Below are positions 33,901 to 45,769 of a stretch of DNA of 64,000 nucleotides, piece after piece. The notes beneath the pieces were generated by a model, which worked only from the letters and a program-made list of their open reading frames with translations, was not told the origin of the DNA and ran no database searches. The first letter of the stretch is position 1, and every line of letters starts with the position of its first letter. This stretch comes from Turnera subulata (Eukaryota; Streptophyta; Magnoliopsida; Malpighiales; Passifloraceae): assembly GCA_028386065.3 (NCBI GenBank), contig JAKUCV010007264.1, forward strand, positions 88,265-152,264. Reading direction: 5' to 3'. The position numbers were made by a program, and so were the translations under genes.

Positions 33901-34951
33901 TAATAAGGACTTGAGAATATTGACTGGGCTTAAAGACTAAGATGATATATCGATATAGTCACGGCATTGGCATATGCATTCACTATAGTTGATGTGAACC
34001 TTATATGTTGTATTTTTATTATAAATATAGGAGCGTTAAAGCGGAACGAGGCTTGGGGTTCCGAGGCAATTAATATGGCCCAGGTGAGGACATATAAACC
34101 TTTGTATGCATTACTGCCTACAATACTCGGCTAATGGACATGGTATATGAAGTTGAAATTCTTGTTTGGCATTGAATGTTGTATGCTTGTATGCCTGTTG
34201 TGCTGATGATCTTACTTGCACTTTGTATCTTAATGATGATGCATTTGATGCGGTATGCCTGATTATGTGAATTGTGTGCCGGTGTGATATGCTATGCCAG
34301 TTGAGAATGCTTTGTTTGTTATGCTAAATAACATGATTTATGGTTGTGAGGTTCGTGTGGTGATTTGTGGGCCGGAGGCCCAGACTTGAGAACAAAATGT
34401 TAAATCCACACAATCCTGGATAATCATAACATATGACACACATAACTTGTTAAGTATAACTGAGAATAAAGTACTTAAGAATTCTACTGTGGGGCTGTTG
34501 ACCGGTTGGTTCGAGCAGAAAGTGATACCCCTCGAGATTGCATGCGGGATAGCATGGTATATGCGGTTTAGCATATGGGTCTGTGATGACCGGTTCTACC
34601 TCCCTCTTTCTATCTCTCCCTTTCTACCTCCCTCTTTCTCTTTGTCTCTCTCTCTCTCTCTCTCTCACTGATTGTATTGGGCCTTGCCCTGATTATAATG
34701 GGCTTATGCCCTGGTTGTCTCATGAGACGGGACCGAGCTCGACACATACAGTAGAGGGCCCTAATAAAATATTCAAACTCCAATAATGATAAAGCACAAC
34801 GATAATAAGATGATAAAAGACAAGTGATGGTTTGAAGTCTGTTGATGACTTGTGATATGCATTGTGACTTGTTTGTGTACTATGATTGCTACTACTTGAT
34901 GCCGGTGTATTTGTAGTTGACTTGGAACGTATACTTTGGTTTATTTGTTAT

Positions 34952-34975
34952 GGTGAGACAGTGGTTGGTCTCACC
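34952..34975 (+). other. Conserved hairpin near the 3' end of solo LTR copy 2
   Basis: GGTGAGAC and GTCTCACC form a perfect 8 bp stem with an 8-base loop AGTGGTTG. The identical hairpin occurs in copy 1 (29309-29332), and a shortened stem in copy 3 (58686-58706). Confidence 0.8.
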
Positions 34976-35264
34976 CCTCACATCTTTATATAGGTTACCT
35001 GATCGTCGGTCAGGAGTGCATATCAGCAGGTGGCGGAGCTATCCTCCAGACGGGTCGGATCCATAGGGTGCATACATTCATATTTTTTTATGTATTTGTC
35101 TTCCGCTGCATACTCGAATTGTATTATTTATTGTATGATATAATGCGTAAATAAATGGTGATTATCTTGTTTATATCGTATCCCAGAGTGGAAGGACAAT
35201 TTGATCATTTCACATGATATAATTAATATAATTGGTTATTTTGGGATACGGGCGTTTCAATAAT

Positions 35265-36870
35265 CCTGGATGGGGGGGAAAGTAAAAAGAAATAGAGAAA
35301 AGATAATAGATGTATAACTAAAAAACCAAAATATCACTAAATTAAAGATATAATACCAAAAAAAGGAATAACAAATAGAATATGTTGAAATTAGAATGGA
35401 GTAAATATTGAATTAATTGGACATTAAAAATAGATTGTTGTATACACAGTCATGTTCTTAAAAGGGAAGGAAATCAATATATGAAGTTAAATATGATAAA
35501 TATGAATTAGGTTTGAAAAGGTTTAACCTATTTGATTTTTACTTGGCTTGAGCTTGGGGATTCGTGTGGAGATTGTCTAATGTCTAGGATGATTCTTTGC
35601 CAGTTTGGAAGTGTCGTAGCTATCTTTCTTGTTACCTTTTATAGTTGCTTATTTTTGTAAAGGTTAGTAAATGAATTAAATTAATTTTAATTGGGATAAA
35701 TTATAAGGTTAAATGACTTTAAATGGTCACTAATAGCCTGTTGTGAATAATACCTGTATTTCAAATATTATTTGCGGCTAATCACTTAGATTTGCCATGA
35801 ATTTGGCTTTTAAATTTTGCGGTCCTACCTATTTCTTCTTTTTAATCTCAAATATTTGATGTGGTTTTCATACATGCTTTCCTAATGTCACTTGTCACCT
35901 TCTGGGTGTGGAAGTAGCACACCACCTTGAGCAAGGATTATATAGCATTTTAGATATTAGATATTCACCTAAGATATTTTTATCTTGGATATTTGCAATA
36001 TCAGAAAACGTTTCCAGCAATAACAGCAAATATACCATGATCCCCGTGACGTCCCATGAATTCTACAGTCAACTCATTGATCAAAAAAAAAAAAAACAGA
36101 AGAAGAATTCTATTGTCAACTCGGGACACCGAAAGAACAGAATTACATGAAGAGAGCAGTATTTGCCATGTCTACTAGTTTAGGAATCAAAGAGCTTACA
36201 GACTTTGGAATAAGTCTAGTCTATACTATTTGTTGGTTTCGTCCAATAAGTTGCTTCGTTGGAATTAATAAGTATCTCAGGACGACGATTTTCCTTGTCA
36301 AATTGTTCATCTTTAAAGATCAAAGCCACCTGTCGTATCCCTCCCATATATGGCTGCGTTAAAAAATCACAAGCCAGAATACGCAGTCATAATGCATGTA
36401 TCGTATCCTGAATGCGATTTTTTTTGCGAAAGAAAAGCAAAATAGCCTTGTATTGCTGTTTATGCTCTCTATACCTTGTATTTTAAAAGTGCCCCCAATG
36501 ACAACAGACGTTAGATGTTTGAAAAAAAAAAAAACTTATGTATGCATAATGTAAATGCGATGTAGTTTGTGACTTCATGACTGTATGGAGAAGATGACAT
36601 AGGCAGTGACCATAGAACATTCACCTGCCCAAAAAACAGTACTATTCTATTCTTTTACATGCTATCTAAGATTGCTCTCTACCACCACATGGCTATTTGA
36701 TTACCATATCCTTCCCGTGCATCTGAGAATATAATGATCAATTCCAATTTACTAAACCCGTTGAATTAAGAAAGGGTCTACAGGTTAGATATTTTTGATA
36801 TTCAAAACCTTGCAATTTCCCGTGCGTTTTCAACTTTCAAAAGCCAAGCCAATCTGAAGACTTGACGACT
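35265..36870. other. Intergenic sequence, no gene recognised
   Basis: AT-rich sequence. Open frames at 35908-36150 and 36147-36362 have no recognisable features. The 3' part leads into a TATA box for the small ORF at 37000. Confidence 0.4.
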
Positions 36871-36877
36871 TGCCAAC

Positions 36878-36890
36878 TATAAATATATGG
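36878..36890 (+). promoter_or_regulatory. TATA box upstream of the small ORF
   Basis: CTATAAATATATG lies about 110-120 bp before the ATG at 37000, a usual distance for a plant promoter with a short 5' leader. Confidence 0.5.
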
Positions 36891-36999
36891 AGGTCCGGCC
36901 AATGTCTCATTATTTAGTACAACAATATCACCCGAAGCTGCAAACTAGCAAACAGTAAAACTCTTGAAGGAATTATATTATTTGTTACGAGAAGGTATA

Positions 37000-37233
37000 A
37001 TGTCTATAGAAGCTCTGGCTATGGCGGGGGTCGATTATGCAGAATGCAGGATCGACCTGGAATTGTGGGAAAATCAAGAATTGGAGCAGCCGCCGCAACA
37101 TCTGATTGCAGACCAACAAAGTCCAGGCGTTGAGAAAGAGAGGAAGAACAAAGATGGGCAATTATGCGAAGCCCATGGCCTCCATTGGGATAGACAGGGT
37201 GTTTCAACTTTCAACCGAAAGGCCGCCGTCTAA
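37000..37233 (+). CDS. Small acidic protein of unknown function (77 aa)
   Basis: The frame starts at ATG 37000 (MSIEALAMAGVDYAECRIDL) and ends at TAA 37231-37233. The N-terminal MSIEALAMAGV stretch has the look of a family of short plant proteins of unknown function, but I cannot name one with certainty. An in-frame extension to 36964 has no ATG, so 37000 is chosen. The protein is hydrophilic, with a Glu/Gln/Pro-rich middle (LEQPPQHL) and no signal peptide or membrane segment. A TATA box and a leader without other genes support real expression. No introns are needed. It could still be a chance frame. Confidence 0.5.
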   Translation: MSIEALAMAGVDYAECRIDLELWENQELEQPPQHLIADQQSPGVEKERKNKDGQLCEAHGLHWDRQGVSTFNRKAAV

Positions 37234-37239
37234 TTGCAG

Positions 37240-37772
37240 TCCAAGAAGAAAATAGACCATGGCTTAGATGGGTTAAAAAGTCTCCTTCTAGTTAATTGGT
37301 TTTACATTCGTTGTCTCTTTTTATTTATTTTTACTCATATTGTCCCCCAAATCTCGTTTACGGACACATTGTTCTTTTTACACCATATAGACGATGATTT
37401 ACCTCGGTGCTGCTGCCGATAATTTCTTTTTTTTTTAATAAATCAGAATTACATAAGTAATCCCAATCCAATCTCCAAAATCCCCTTTCAATCCCGTCCA
37501 TTGGGATCAAACTCATGATCAATTGCAATCCAATCCAAAGGAGATGCCACTCCACCACAACTAGTGTTGGCATATCATTTTCTTTTTTATTTCGCCTAAT
37601 ATGCATTATCTATTACTATCAAAATTTAAAAATATATGCGTTATCTATTGGAAAAAAAAAAAGAAAACAAAAATGTGTTCTCTTCAGTCTTTAGGCAAAA
37701 TTATCAGTTCTGAAGATCCCATCCATAGTCACACTCAAAATCACTCCCAACCTCAATTCTAGTTGTCGTCTC
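37240..37772. other. 3' flank of the small ORF, no other feature
   Basis: AT-rich sequence with homopolymer runs. No gene recognised. Confidence 0.4.
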
Positions 37773-37780
37773 GTCCTTAC

Positions 37781-38305
37781 TAGGGATGGCAATGAGTGTC
37801 TGTTAACAGGGAATCCGCGGGGAATCCCCGAATGGGGAACGGGGATGGGGGCAATTTTCCCCCCGCGGGGGTGGGAACGGGGGACGTTTTGGCCCCGTGG
37901 GGAATTTGGGAATGGGGGCGGGGAATGCTCCCCCCGACCCACGGGGACCCCGACCCGCGGGGACCCCGAATAAGCAATCTAGTATGTAATCAAGAATAAA
38001 GACAATGAACTAGTAACAATCTTTAATTTTCTTGTCTTATATTTTGAATCATGTAAGCCAAAACAATTAAATTTGTTTATAAGTTAGCTTTGATTACTTT
38101 TTAAAAAATATATATTTTACTAATTTTTATCTATCAAATTGGGGAATGGGGTCCCCGTGGGGATCCGATTCCCCGCAGGGAACGGGGATGGGGGCAATTT
38201 TCCCCCCGAACGGGGAATGGGGATGGGGACGGGGGAACATTTCGAAAACGAAGGTGGGGGTGGGGAACCTTCCCCCGCGGGGACCCCGACCCATTGCCAT
38301 CCCTA
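37781..38305. mobile_element. hAT-type MITE, G/C-run rich
   Basis: Perfect 14 bp terminal inverted repeats, TAGGGATGGCAATG and CATTGCCATCCCTA, lie inside a perfect 8 bp target-site duplication GTCCTTAC (37773-37780 and 38306-38313), as expected for the hAT superfamily. The 525 bp body has two large blocks of G and C runs (37815-37970 and 38145-38290) that are partly inverted relative to each other, around an AT-rich centre. There is no coding capacity. Confidence 0.92.
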
Positions 38306-38313
38306 GTCCTTAC

Positions 38314-39090
38314 CTTATTTGTTAGTGTAAAAACAACTGCACCTCCACCTCAACTGAAATACAACTCGTCACCGAGCCACCATGAACTCTACATATCATT
38401 ATTACCATAAATATAAACATAAAAGCTTCAGGAGGGGTTGGGCCTCTCCTTACCCATAGATTTGCCCTTGCAGTTGCTAATTTCAAGAATGACCAAAACA
38501 AGGATCGCTAGAGAAGACCAAAAGAAATTCGTTGTTTGATGGCGACTTTTGCGGTCGCGGCCGGTTGAGCGGAGACGATTGCTTTCGTTGTGGGTTGTGT
38601 TTGCTTGGGGAAGGAGAAGCTTCTCGAAGCATTAGCTGTTCTCGGAGAAGAAGAGAAGCGGCCCTATGCGATGACGATGATGGCATTTTGTTAGGAGAAA
38701 AAGCCTTTGGCATGCATGTAATCAGAAGTAGGAAAAAAACGACGTTGCTTTTTGAAAATGATTTATTTAATATAATAATAATTTTAGAAATTAAAATTTG
38801 AAAATAAAAGGATAAAACGAAATAAATAAATAGGCAGATTGTGGGCCCATGGGACACCTGTTAGCATCACGACAAATTACCAACTATAAGGTGTAAAAAG
38901 GACAATATGTTTTAATAAAACAAGACTTGAGGGACAACATACGAACAGGAACCGACAAATGCAAAACTCATTAACTGGAGGGACATAAAAGACTTTCGGC
39001 TTAGATGATGCCCTATATCCCTTTATTAGGCGCGGAGCGAATGCATGTATTGTATTGTAATTTTTTTTATGGGGAGGGGGATTATTATTT
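38314..39090. other. Intergenic sequence, doubtful open frames only
   Basis: Overlapping frames at 38483-38857 (-) and 38532-38801 (+) have no recognised domain. The minus one is Ser/Pro/Lys-rich and could be a relic of a real exon, but no start context or splice sites support it. Confidence 0.35.
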
Positions 39091-39098
39091 GTATTCAA

Positions 39099-39717
39099 CA
39101 AGGTTATTAAAACTGGACCAGACCGGCCAGTTCAACTGGGTTTAATCGAGAATGTTTCAGACCTATTTGTTACGGTTTTTGCAATGGTTTGTTAACCACA
39201 GTTTTTACCGGTTGAATCACTATTTTTCCAATTAAAATTCAAAAAAATGGTGTGACTAACATTTTAACCTATGACCTCCTATTGACATTTAACGTCTCCA
39301 ACTAACCAAACTATTATAAATTAATGATATTTTTAGATAAATTTTGTTATATGTTGAGAATAACTTTAATTTTGACTTCTACAATATTAGAAAGATATAT
39401 ATATAGTCAAAGTTTCATTGTATAATATTTTAAATTTTAAGAAATAAATTATACTAATATTAATTAAAGTTTTTATCATCATCACTTTATTTATTTCATC
39501 ATATATTATAAAAAAGATAATTTTAATTATTAATTAGTTATTTTTGTGAGTATTAAACATCATAAAATTATTATGATGAATATATCTTGACTAATTTTTT
39601 AAAAATTTAACGTATTTTAATAAAATGGTCGAACCCTGGTCAAATCTGGCTGGACCCTGATTTTCTTGAACATTCCCCTTTGCCAGTTCGATATCTGATC
39701 CGATTTTTAAAACCTTG
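39099..39717. mobile_element. hAT-type MITE
   Basis: The left end CAAGGTTATTAAAACTGG and the right end (complement CAAGGTTTTAAAAATCGG) are terminal inverted repeats. The flanks GTATTCAA (39091-39098) and GTATTCAG (39718-39725) match at seven of eight bases, fitting an 8 bp hAT duplication. The body is 619 bp, AT-rich and non-coding. Confidence 0.75.
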
Positions 39718-39725
39718 GTATTCAG

Positions 39726-40160
39726 TATTCCTGTTTTTTCATCATTTGTCGATTTCGATACATTTTCCTATCAGGAATCACGAATCATACTTTGCTTCGG
39801 AAGCAAAGTCTTTACTTTCAACTTACATTTTGGGTAATCTAACGTAGGTTAGAAAAAGATGAGAATTTATAGAAATGCCTCTAAATAATATTAATCGGGC
39901 AATCGAAAAATATAGGGATGTCTAGAAATATTACGATCAAGAAAAGAATAATTACTTACTGATTTAAGAAATGAATATCAAATTTAATTATAAATTAGAT
40001 TTGACTCAAAATTTATGAAAATCTGTTATAATCTAAGATCACATAATAAAATTAACAATCCAAAAATTGTTGTAACATCTTCCAAATATTAAAATATAAA
40101 AAATAATAATCATAGTAAAACTTTTATAACTATTATTATCCCCTCATAGTTTTTAATTGA
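39726..40160. other. AT-rich upstream region of the PPR gene
   Basis: No feature until a TATA-like TATAAAAAG near 40164. Confidence 0.4.
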
Positions 40161-40163
40161 CGA

Positions 40164-40173
40164 TATAAAAAGT
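40164..40173 (+). promoter_or_regulatory. Possible TATA box of the PPR gene
   Basis: TATAAAAAGT lies about 160 bp before the ATG at 40325. No other promoter motif was identified. Confidence 0.4.
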
Positions 40174-40324
40174 ATAGTTTGTTTGAAAATAATTGTCACT
40201 TTAGAATTCTTGATGATAATTATTTGGTGTCCAATTAAAACCGGAACACAGTGTTTGTTATTCGAAGTTGCATTTCAACCGCCAAAAATTGGGTCTATGT
40301 CGTCGTCGTTACCGGTGACTAGAC

Positions 40325-42679
40325 ATGCGCGCAAAAGCCTTCCAGAGTGCGATTCCCTCCACAACCACTCACTCTACTCTCCTCACGCTCCTCTCCAGAG
40401 TCCAATCTCTGTTCCAAACCAAGCAAGCCCACGCCGTTGCTCTCCTCCATGGCTGGCTTCCCCATAGCGTCTCTCTCTGCGCCTCTCTCATCCTTCGCTA
40501 CGCCACTTCCCGCGACTCAACCGCCTATCGCCGCCTCTTCCACCAAACGCTTCCCTTCTCGCGCTCCGCTTTCCTCTGGAACACTCTCTTCCGAGCTCAC
40601 TCAATTTCCAAGGCTAGCGATGACTTCGAATCGTACAACCGAATGGTTAGAAGCGGGGTCAGGCCCGACGATCACACGTTTCCTTCCGTGATCAAGGCGT
40701 GCGCGGATGATGCTGCGGTGGATAAGGGTTTGGAACTTCATGGGGTTGTGTTTAAGCTTGGGTTTGATTCGGATGTGTTTGTGGGGAACACCCTTTTGTT
40801 GTTTTATGGGAATTGCGGGAGTGTGGGTGATGCGAACAAAGTGTTTGACGAAATGGTTGAGAGAGATGTTGTGTCGTGGAACACGGCTATTGGGGTGTGT
40901 TCCGGAAATGGGTGTTATCTCGAGGCATTCCGGATGTTTTGTGAGATGAATTCGAGGTCTGGGATTAGACCCAATATGGTTAGTGTCGTGAGTGTGTTAC
41001 CAGTTTGTGCTGCGCTTGAAGATGACTTCATGGCAAGACAGATTCATTGTTACGTGGTGAAGGCTGGGTTGGATTCTTCTCAGGTGACTGTAGGCAATGC
41101 CTTGGTTGATGTATATGGAAAATGTGGTAATGTGAAGGATTCGAGGCAGGCTTTTGAGGAAATCATCCAGAGGAATGAGGTTTCCTGGAATGCAATCATT
41201 ACTGCTCTTGCTTTTCTAGGGAACAACAGGGACGGGCTAAAGATGTTTAGATTGATGATTGATGAAGGGCTGGAGCCAAATTCTGTTACCATCTCTAGTA
41301 TTTTACCTGTGATGGTTGAGTTAGAGCTTTTCCACCTGGGCAAGGAGGTCCATGGCTTTAGCCTAAGATCTGGCATGGAATTCGATATTTTTATTTCCAA
41401 CTCATTGATTGATATGTATGCTAAAGCAGGACATTCAACCAAAGCATCCCATGTATTTCACCAGATGGGTGAAAAGAATGTCGTTTCGTGGAATGCCATG
41501 GTTGCAAATTGTGCTCAGAATGGTCTCGAACTAGAAGCCATAGAGTTAATGAAACAAATGCAAGCTCATGGTGAAATTCCAAGTACTGTTACCTTTACTA
41601 ATGTTCTTCCAGCTTGTGCACGTCTTGGATTTGTTCGCCCCGGAAAAGAGATCCATGCTAGGGCAATTCGCATGGGATGCTACTTTGATCTGTTTGTCTC
41701 TAATGCATTGACTGACATGTATGCCAAATGCGGTTGTCTCCATCTTGCTGAAAATCTCTTCAACATCTCACTTACAGATGAAGTATCATACAACATTCTG
41801 ATTGTAGGATATTCTCAAACAGCTGATTCCTCGAAATCTCTTAGCTTGTTTTCAGAAATGGGGCTCATGGGCATGCAACATGATGTGGTTTCCTATATGG
41901 GTGTTATTTCTGCTTGTGCAAATCTAGCTTCCCTGAAGCAAGGGAAAGCGATCCATGGATTAGTAATAAGAAAGCATATGCACATGCATCTCTTTATTGC
42001 AAACTCACTTTTGGACTTCTATAACAGATGTGGACGAATTGATATTGCTCGTAAGGTCTTCGAGAGGATTCCAAATAAGGATAGAGCCTCTTGGAATTCT
42101 ATGATTTTAGGTTATGGATTGCTGGGGGACTTGGAAGTTGCTATCGATCTATTTGAAGCAATGAAAGAAGATGGTGTGGCATACGATTCAGTCTCATACC
42201 TTGCGGTCCTGTCAGCTTGTCGTCATGGAGGGCTAGTTCAGGAAGGGAAGAAATACTTTGAGGATATGCAGGCTCAAAATATTCAACCAACACAAATGCA
42301 CTATGCCTCTATGGTTGATCTTCTTGGCCGGGCTGGACTTATGGAAGAAGCAAGACAACTTGTTAAAAGTTTGCCTGTAGAACCAGATGCTAATGTATGG
42401 GGAGCACTACTTGGTGCATGCAGAATTCATGGGCGTATTGATTTGGCTCGTTGGGCAGCTAAACATCTATTTAAGCTAAAGCCTCACCATTCTGGATATT
42501 ATTCGATTCTCTTGAACATGCTTGCAGAAGCAGGACACTGGGTTGAGGCCAACATGGTGAGGGAACTAATGAAGACAAGGGGAGCACCGAAAAATCCTGG
42601 TTGCAGCTGGGTTGAGATCAATGATCAGGTATATGCTTTTGTCGCTGGAGAAAGAATGCTGAATAGTGGTCTAAGCTAA
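40325..42679 (+). CDS. PLS-class pentatricopeptide repeat protein (784 aa)
   Basis: A single uninterrupted frame, intronless like most plant PPR genes. After a hydrophobic, Ser/Thr/Arg-containing N-terminus with almost no acidic residues (residues 1-60, a likely organelle transit peptide), repeats run to about residue 700. Typical words are VFDEMVERDVVSWNT, GNALVDVYGKCGNVKDS, SNSLIDMYAKAGH, VFERIPNKDRASWNSMI and MVDLLGRAGLMEEA. The alternating 35, 36 and 31 residue spacing is the PLS pattern. The C-terminus has E-type motifs (VWGALLGACRIHG, NPGCSWVEI) and stops after VYAFVAGERM, with no DYW deaminase domain. Such proteins bind organelle RNA and usually act in RNA editing or processing, recruiting a DYW partner in trans. 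The target site is unknown. The ATG at 40297 is in another frame. Confidence 0.93.
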   Translation: MRAKAFQSAIPSTTTHSTLLTLLSRVQSLFQTKQAHAVALLHGWLPHSVSLCASLILRYATSRDSTAYRRLFHQTLPFSRSAFLWNTLFRAHSISKASDDFESYNRMVRSGVRPDDHTFPSVIKACADDAAVDKGLELHGVVFKLGFDSDVFVGNTLLLFYGNCGSVGDANKVFDEMVERDVVSWNTAIGVCSGNGCYLEAFRMFCEMNSRSGIRPNMVSVVSVLPVCAALEDDFMARQIHCYVVKAGLDSSQVTVGNALVDVYGKCGNVKDSRQAFEEIIQRNEVSWNAIITALAFLGNNRDGLKMFRLMIDEGLEPNSVTISSILPVMVELELFHLGKEVHGFSLRSGMEFDIFISNSLIDMYAKAGHSTKASHVFHQMGEKNVVSWNAMVANCAQNGLELEAIELMKQMQAHGEIPSTVTFTNVLPACARLGFVRPGKEIHARAIRMGCYFDLFVSNALTDMYAKCGCLHLAENLFNISLTDEVSYNILIVGYSQTADSSKSLSLFSEMGLMGMQHDVVSYMGVISACANLASLKQGKAIHGLVIRKHMHMHLFIANSLLDFYNRCGRIDIARKVFERIPNKDRASWNSMILGYGLLGDLEVAIDLFEAMKEDGVAYDSVSYLAVLSACRHGGLVQEGKKYFEDMQAQNIQPTQMHYASMVDLLGRAGLMEEARQLVKSLPVEPDANVWGALLGACRIHGRIDLARWAAKHLFKLKPHHSGYYSILLNMLAEAGHWVEANMVRELMKTRGAPKNPGCSWVEINDQVYAFVAGERMLNSGLS

Positions 42680-45600
42680 TTGTTTAATAGGGGCTAATTA
42701 AATTGACATACATTCTTCAAATTGAGTGGAAGATTCCTTTCAAAAGGGCCAAGATCTTAAATTCCTTTCAAAAGGGCCAAGATCTTAAACATATATAAGT
42801 TACATAAAACATAAAGGCCAAGATAATGAATACTGTCCATCATGGATGGTTTTGTGTGGACAATAAATTGCTAGATGATACTGTGCATCAAGCTTCTGGT
42901 TTTGTGGAAAACCAAGTGGTGTGAGGGGGTAGCTTTTTCTTATGGTGGTAGGCACAGCCTTTCCTGGTTGGTTTTGTGCAACGGACAGTTTGTCTTTGCC
43001 ACAGATTCATTAAAAAAGGAACAAAAAGATGCTATCTGCCCACATCATGTGCACTTAACAGAGAGAGGAGATAACAAGAAGGGAAAAAGAAAAGTGGCAA
43101 GACATCATAAATGGAATAACACTGCAGCCATATTACCACTGGTTCTTGACAGATAGCAGATGAAATCTCCCTAATACAAGCATGGAAGACCATAGGAGGG
43201 TGGTTTCACTTGAAATGAAAACATGAGGTAGGTTTCTGGAAACGCTAAAGAGTTATGTTCAAGAAAGAAAATGACTTATGTTTACTTTCATGTTATTCTG
43301 GTGCATCAAAATTATATCCTCACTTGCTTTCTTATAACGTATTCTCTCTAACTTACATTTTTCCAGGATACGGTTTGATTTATATGCTCTGAATTGCAAG
43401 ATCAGTTGGTGTATGTTAGATGCTACTATGTGTTTGTGGGGGATTCTAAGAGCTCATATTGATCCTGCTTATTTTTCACAAGAAAGTAAGGTTTTGGCTG
43501 TGCAAAAGGGGGACAAGATGGAGGCTGAAAGATAACTTGCAGGAATTTACAGAAAATTGACCGAGTTCTCCACTAGCCTAATCTAAGGTGACTATAGTAG
43601 ATAAAAGATCACTTAAAATTATTTTCTATCTTCATCTTAATAAGTATTTTCTCTCTTCTTTTTTCTCCTCTTTCATTTTTATACCTTAATTTTTGTACCC
43701 CCTATTCTTCCTGGTTCTGTTTCTTTGTGGTGAAGGAAGGAGAATACTTTCAGAATTTCTTCTCTGTCTCTCCCGACTTTTGTCTCCTGTTTGCCTAATT
43801 ATTTAATGACCCAAAATTATTTTACTGATGATTGACAGAGAAAATGCTGCTACTATTGCAGCAGGATGGAGAGAGTGAATGTGTGACTAAACATATGTAA
43901 ATAGAGGCAGTCTAAACTTATATGAAGTCGCGTTTCTTTGCAACGGTTTTCTACTTTGATTGATTTCCGTATGTCTATGTCTTGGTTCCTCGCGTTATTT
44001 TAATGTTCAAGAAAAAAGCACTAGGAATAAATGTTACCTGTAAAACATCCTTGTGGCTGTGAGTAATGTGGAAAATAATCTACATTATATACGTAAAGGT
44101 GAATCTCCCTCTAACACCTCTCCAGCTTTGCCACATGGCTCAATGCCACATTTCTCTTTCTCTTTTATGGTTGAGCAGTTTTCAATTGTTGTGACGTGTA
44201 TTTAATGTCTCATTTTGTTCAATATTGAAGTGGAGGTTTCCAAACACAATTAGTCATAATACTTTTCTCTATTTGTGCTTATGTCTTCTACCATCGATTT
44301 GGATGAACAAATGTTTAGTTACCAAGATTTATTATTTTAGTATAATTAGCATATATATTTATTTTTCCTAGTTTATAGTTATTGTTTGTTTGCAATTTGG
44401 GCAAACTTCATTGGCTAGAGGTCTTATGTTTTTCTTTTTTCGTTGCCTAATTTCTCAATATCACAAATACAGAGCTATATTCTCAAAATTTTAATTTATA
44501 GAACCTACTGATGTTTCCAATTGTTTGTAGTTTTAATATCTATAAGTTATTGAAATCTGTCTTGGTGTATGTGTAAGATTGAGCTGTTTGATTTCAAGAA
44601 GAATTTCTACTCACTCTCTAACTTTGCGAACTTCCCCTTCTCAACCCCTATCTTCTTTGTTCTGGAAACATGTCTTTCTATTCCATCTTTTCTCGAATCT
44701 CCTCTGAATGTGCAATCACTTGGACAATGGTTCAAATGTTCGATATATTGTCTTCTCCTTACTTTTTTTTTCCGCTCATTAGGAATAGTAAGCTTGCAGT
44801 TGAATTTACTTTTTGAGCCTATCGCACCAACTGGAAAAGGAGGACAAAGATGGATTTATCCTACATTTTTGATCTTTTAATAGTGATAGAATTGAACGTG
44901 ATAGTATGAGTATAGTTCAACTATTTAGAGGTGCAAAATCAAGCCCCTAAATTTGTGCATCTCAAGATGAGGTTGTACTAGTTGCTTCTAAGTTATTTTT
45001 CTACTAATACGGTTAGACAGATATATATGTTGCTTCTTTTTAACCTTTACAAAGAGATGAAAAGCAAAAGGCCATTTCATTTTTGTGGGAAAATTTTGCT
45101 CCTGTTCTGAGGTTAGACTGAATTATGGCCTGAAGAGCGAAATCCATTTTGGACTTGACTGCAAAATGTGCATGTAATTGCAAACATGTCACTGATGGAA
45201 TGAGCTAATCCGGTAATGCCTTGGACAGAGATGACAACTTCTTCAGACGCAGTCAACTATCAAAATCTTTTACCTATCTCTTAATTTTGCTGGAAGACCT
45301 TGTAACTGTGCAGCAGTCATGGTGGATAAAGACTAAAGAGGTCACATCCAATTCAAATATATGCGACAGTGGACAATTTGTCTTGATTGGCTTCCATCTA
45401 AGATACTTTGTACCTGTACTTATTGATATCTGTGGTGAAATGAAAAAGAGTTTGGACTTGACTCCCGGAAAGGTTTCAAGAGGTGATGCCAAGATGGGAC
45501 GAGAATGGAGATCTAGGACCAACCACAACAGGTACCAAATGGATCCCTTGTATTCCTTTTGTTAAACCTGCCGTCTGCCATGTTCTCCATTGCTTTATCT

Positions 45601-45769
45601 GCCTCTATCTTGCAAAGTGTAGTGGTAACAAAAAAAGCTCTTATTTCTAAAGATTTTGTTCAGTTGTAATGATAGAGGATTTGCACAAGCATTTTCTAGT
45701 TTCAGACCCACTTTTGGAGTTAGAATGTGGGGAATCTGTTATTGCCACTCAGGTGTTTGATCTAATTGC
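42680..45769. other. Downstream of PPR gene; no intact gene
   Basis: 3' flank with the duplicated phrase CCTTTCAAAAGGGCCAAGATCTTAAA near 42735-42790 (two tandem copies). Frames at 42875-43156, 44569-44880 and 45221-45565 have no recognisable features. A stretch near 44215-44280 resembles 47328-47400, which suggests that the whole PPR 3' region was once tandemly duplicated. Confidence 0.45.

Larger units (their letters stand above)
32025..35259 (+). mobile_element. Solo LTR of the large-LTR family (copy 2)
   Basis: A 3235 bp segment from TGTAACGCCCTGAATTTT to GATACGGGCGTTTCA, flanked by ATAAC (32020-32024) and ATAAT (35260-35264), a 5 bp duplication with one transition. It has no internal region, so it is a solo LTR left by recombination. 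Shared with copies 1 and 3: a CT-rich tract (32395-32580), GC-rich leader, CAGGTGAGGA word (34081), the hairpin GGTGAGAC...GTCTCACC (34952-34975), and CGGATCCAT and CTTCCGCTG blocks near the end. Confidence 0.85.

Noticed and set aside
45221..45565. 115-codon frame downstream of the PPR gene
   Set aside because: No ATG at its start, no domain and no resemblance to PPR repeats.
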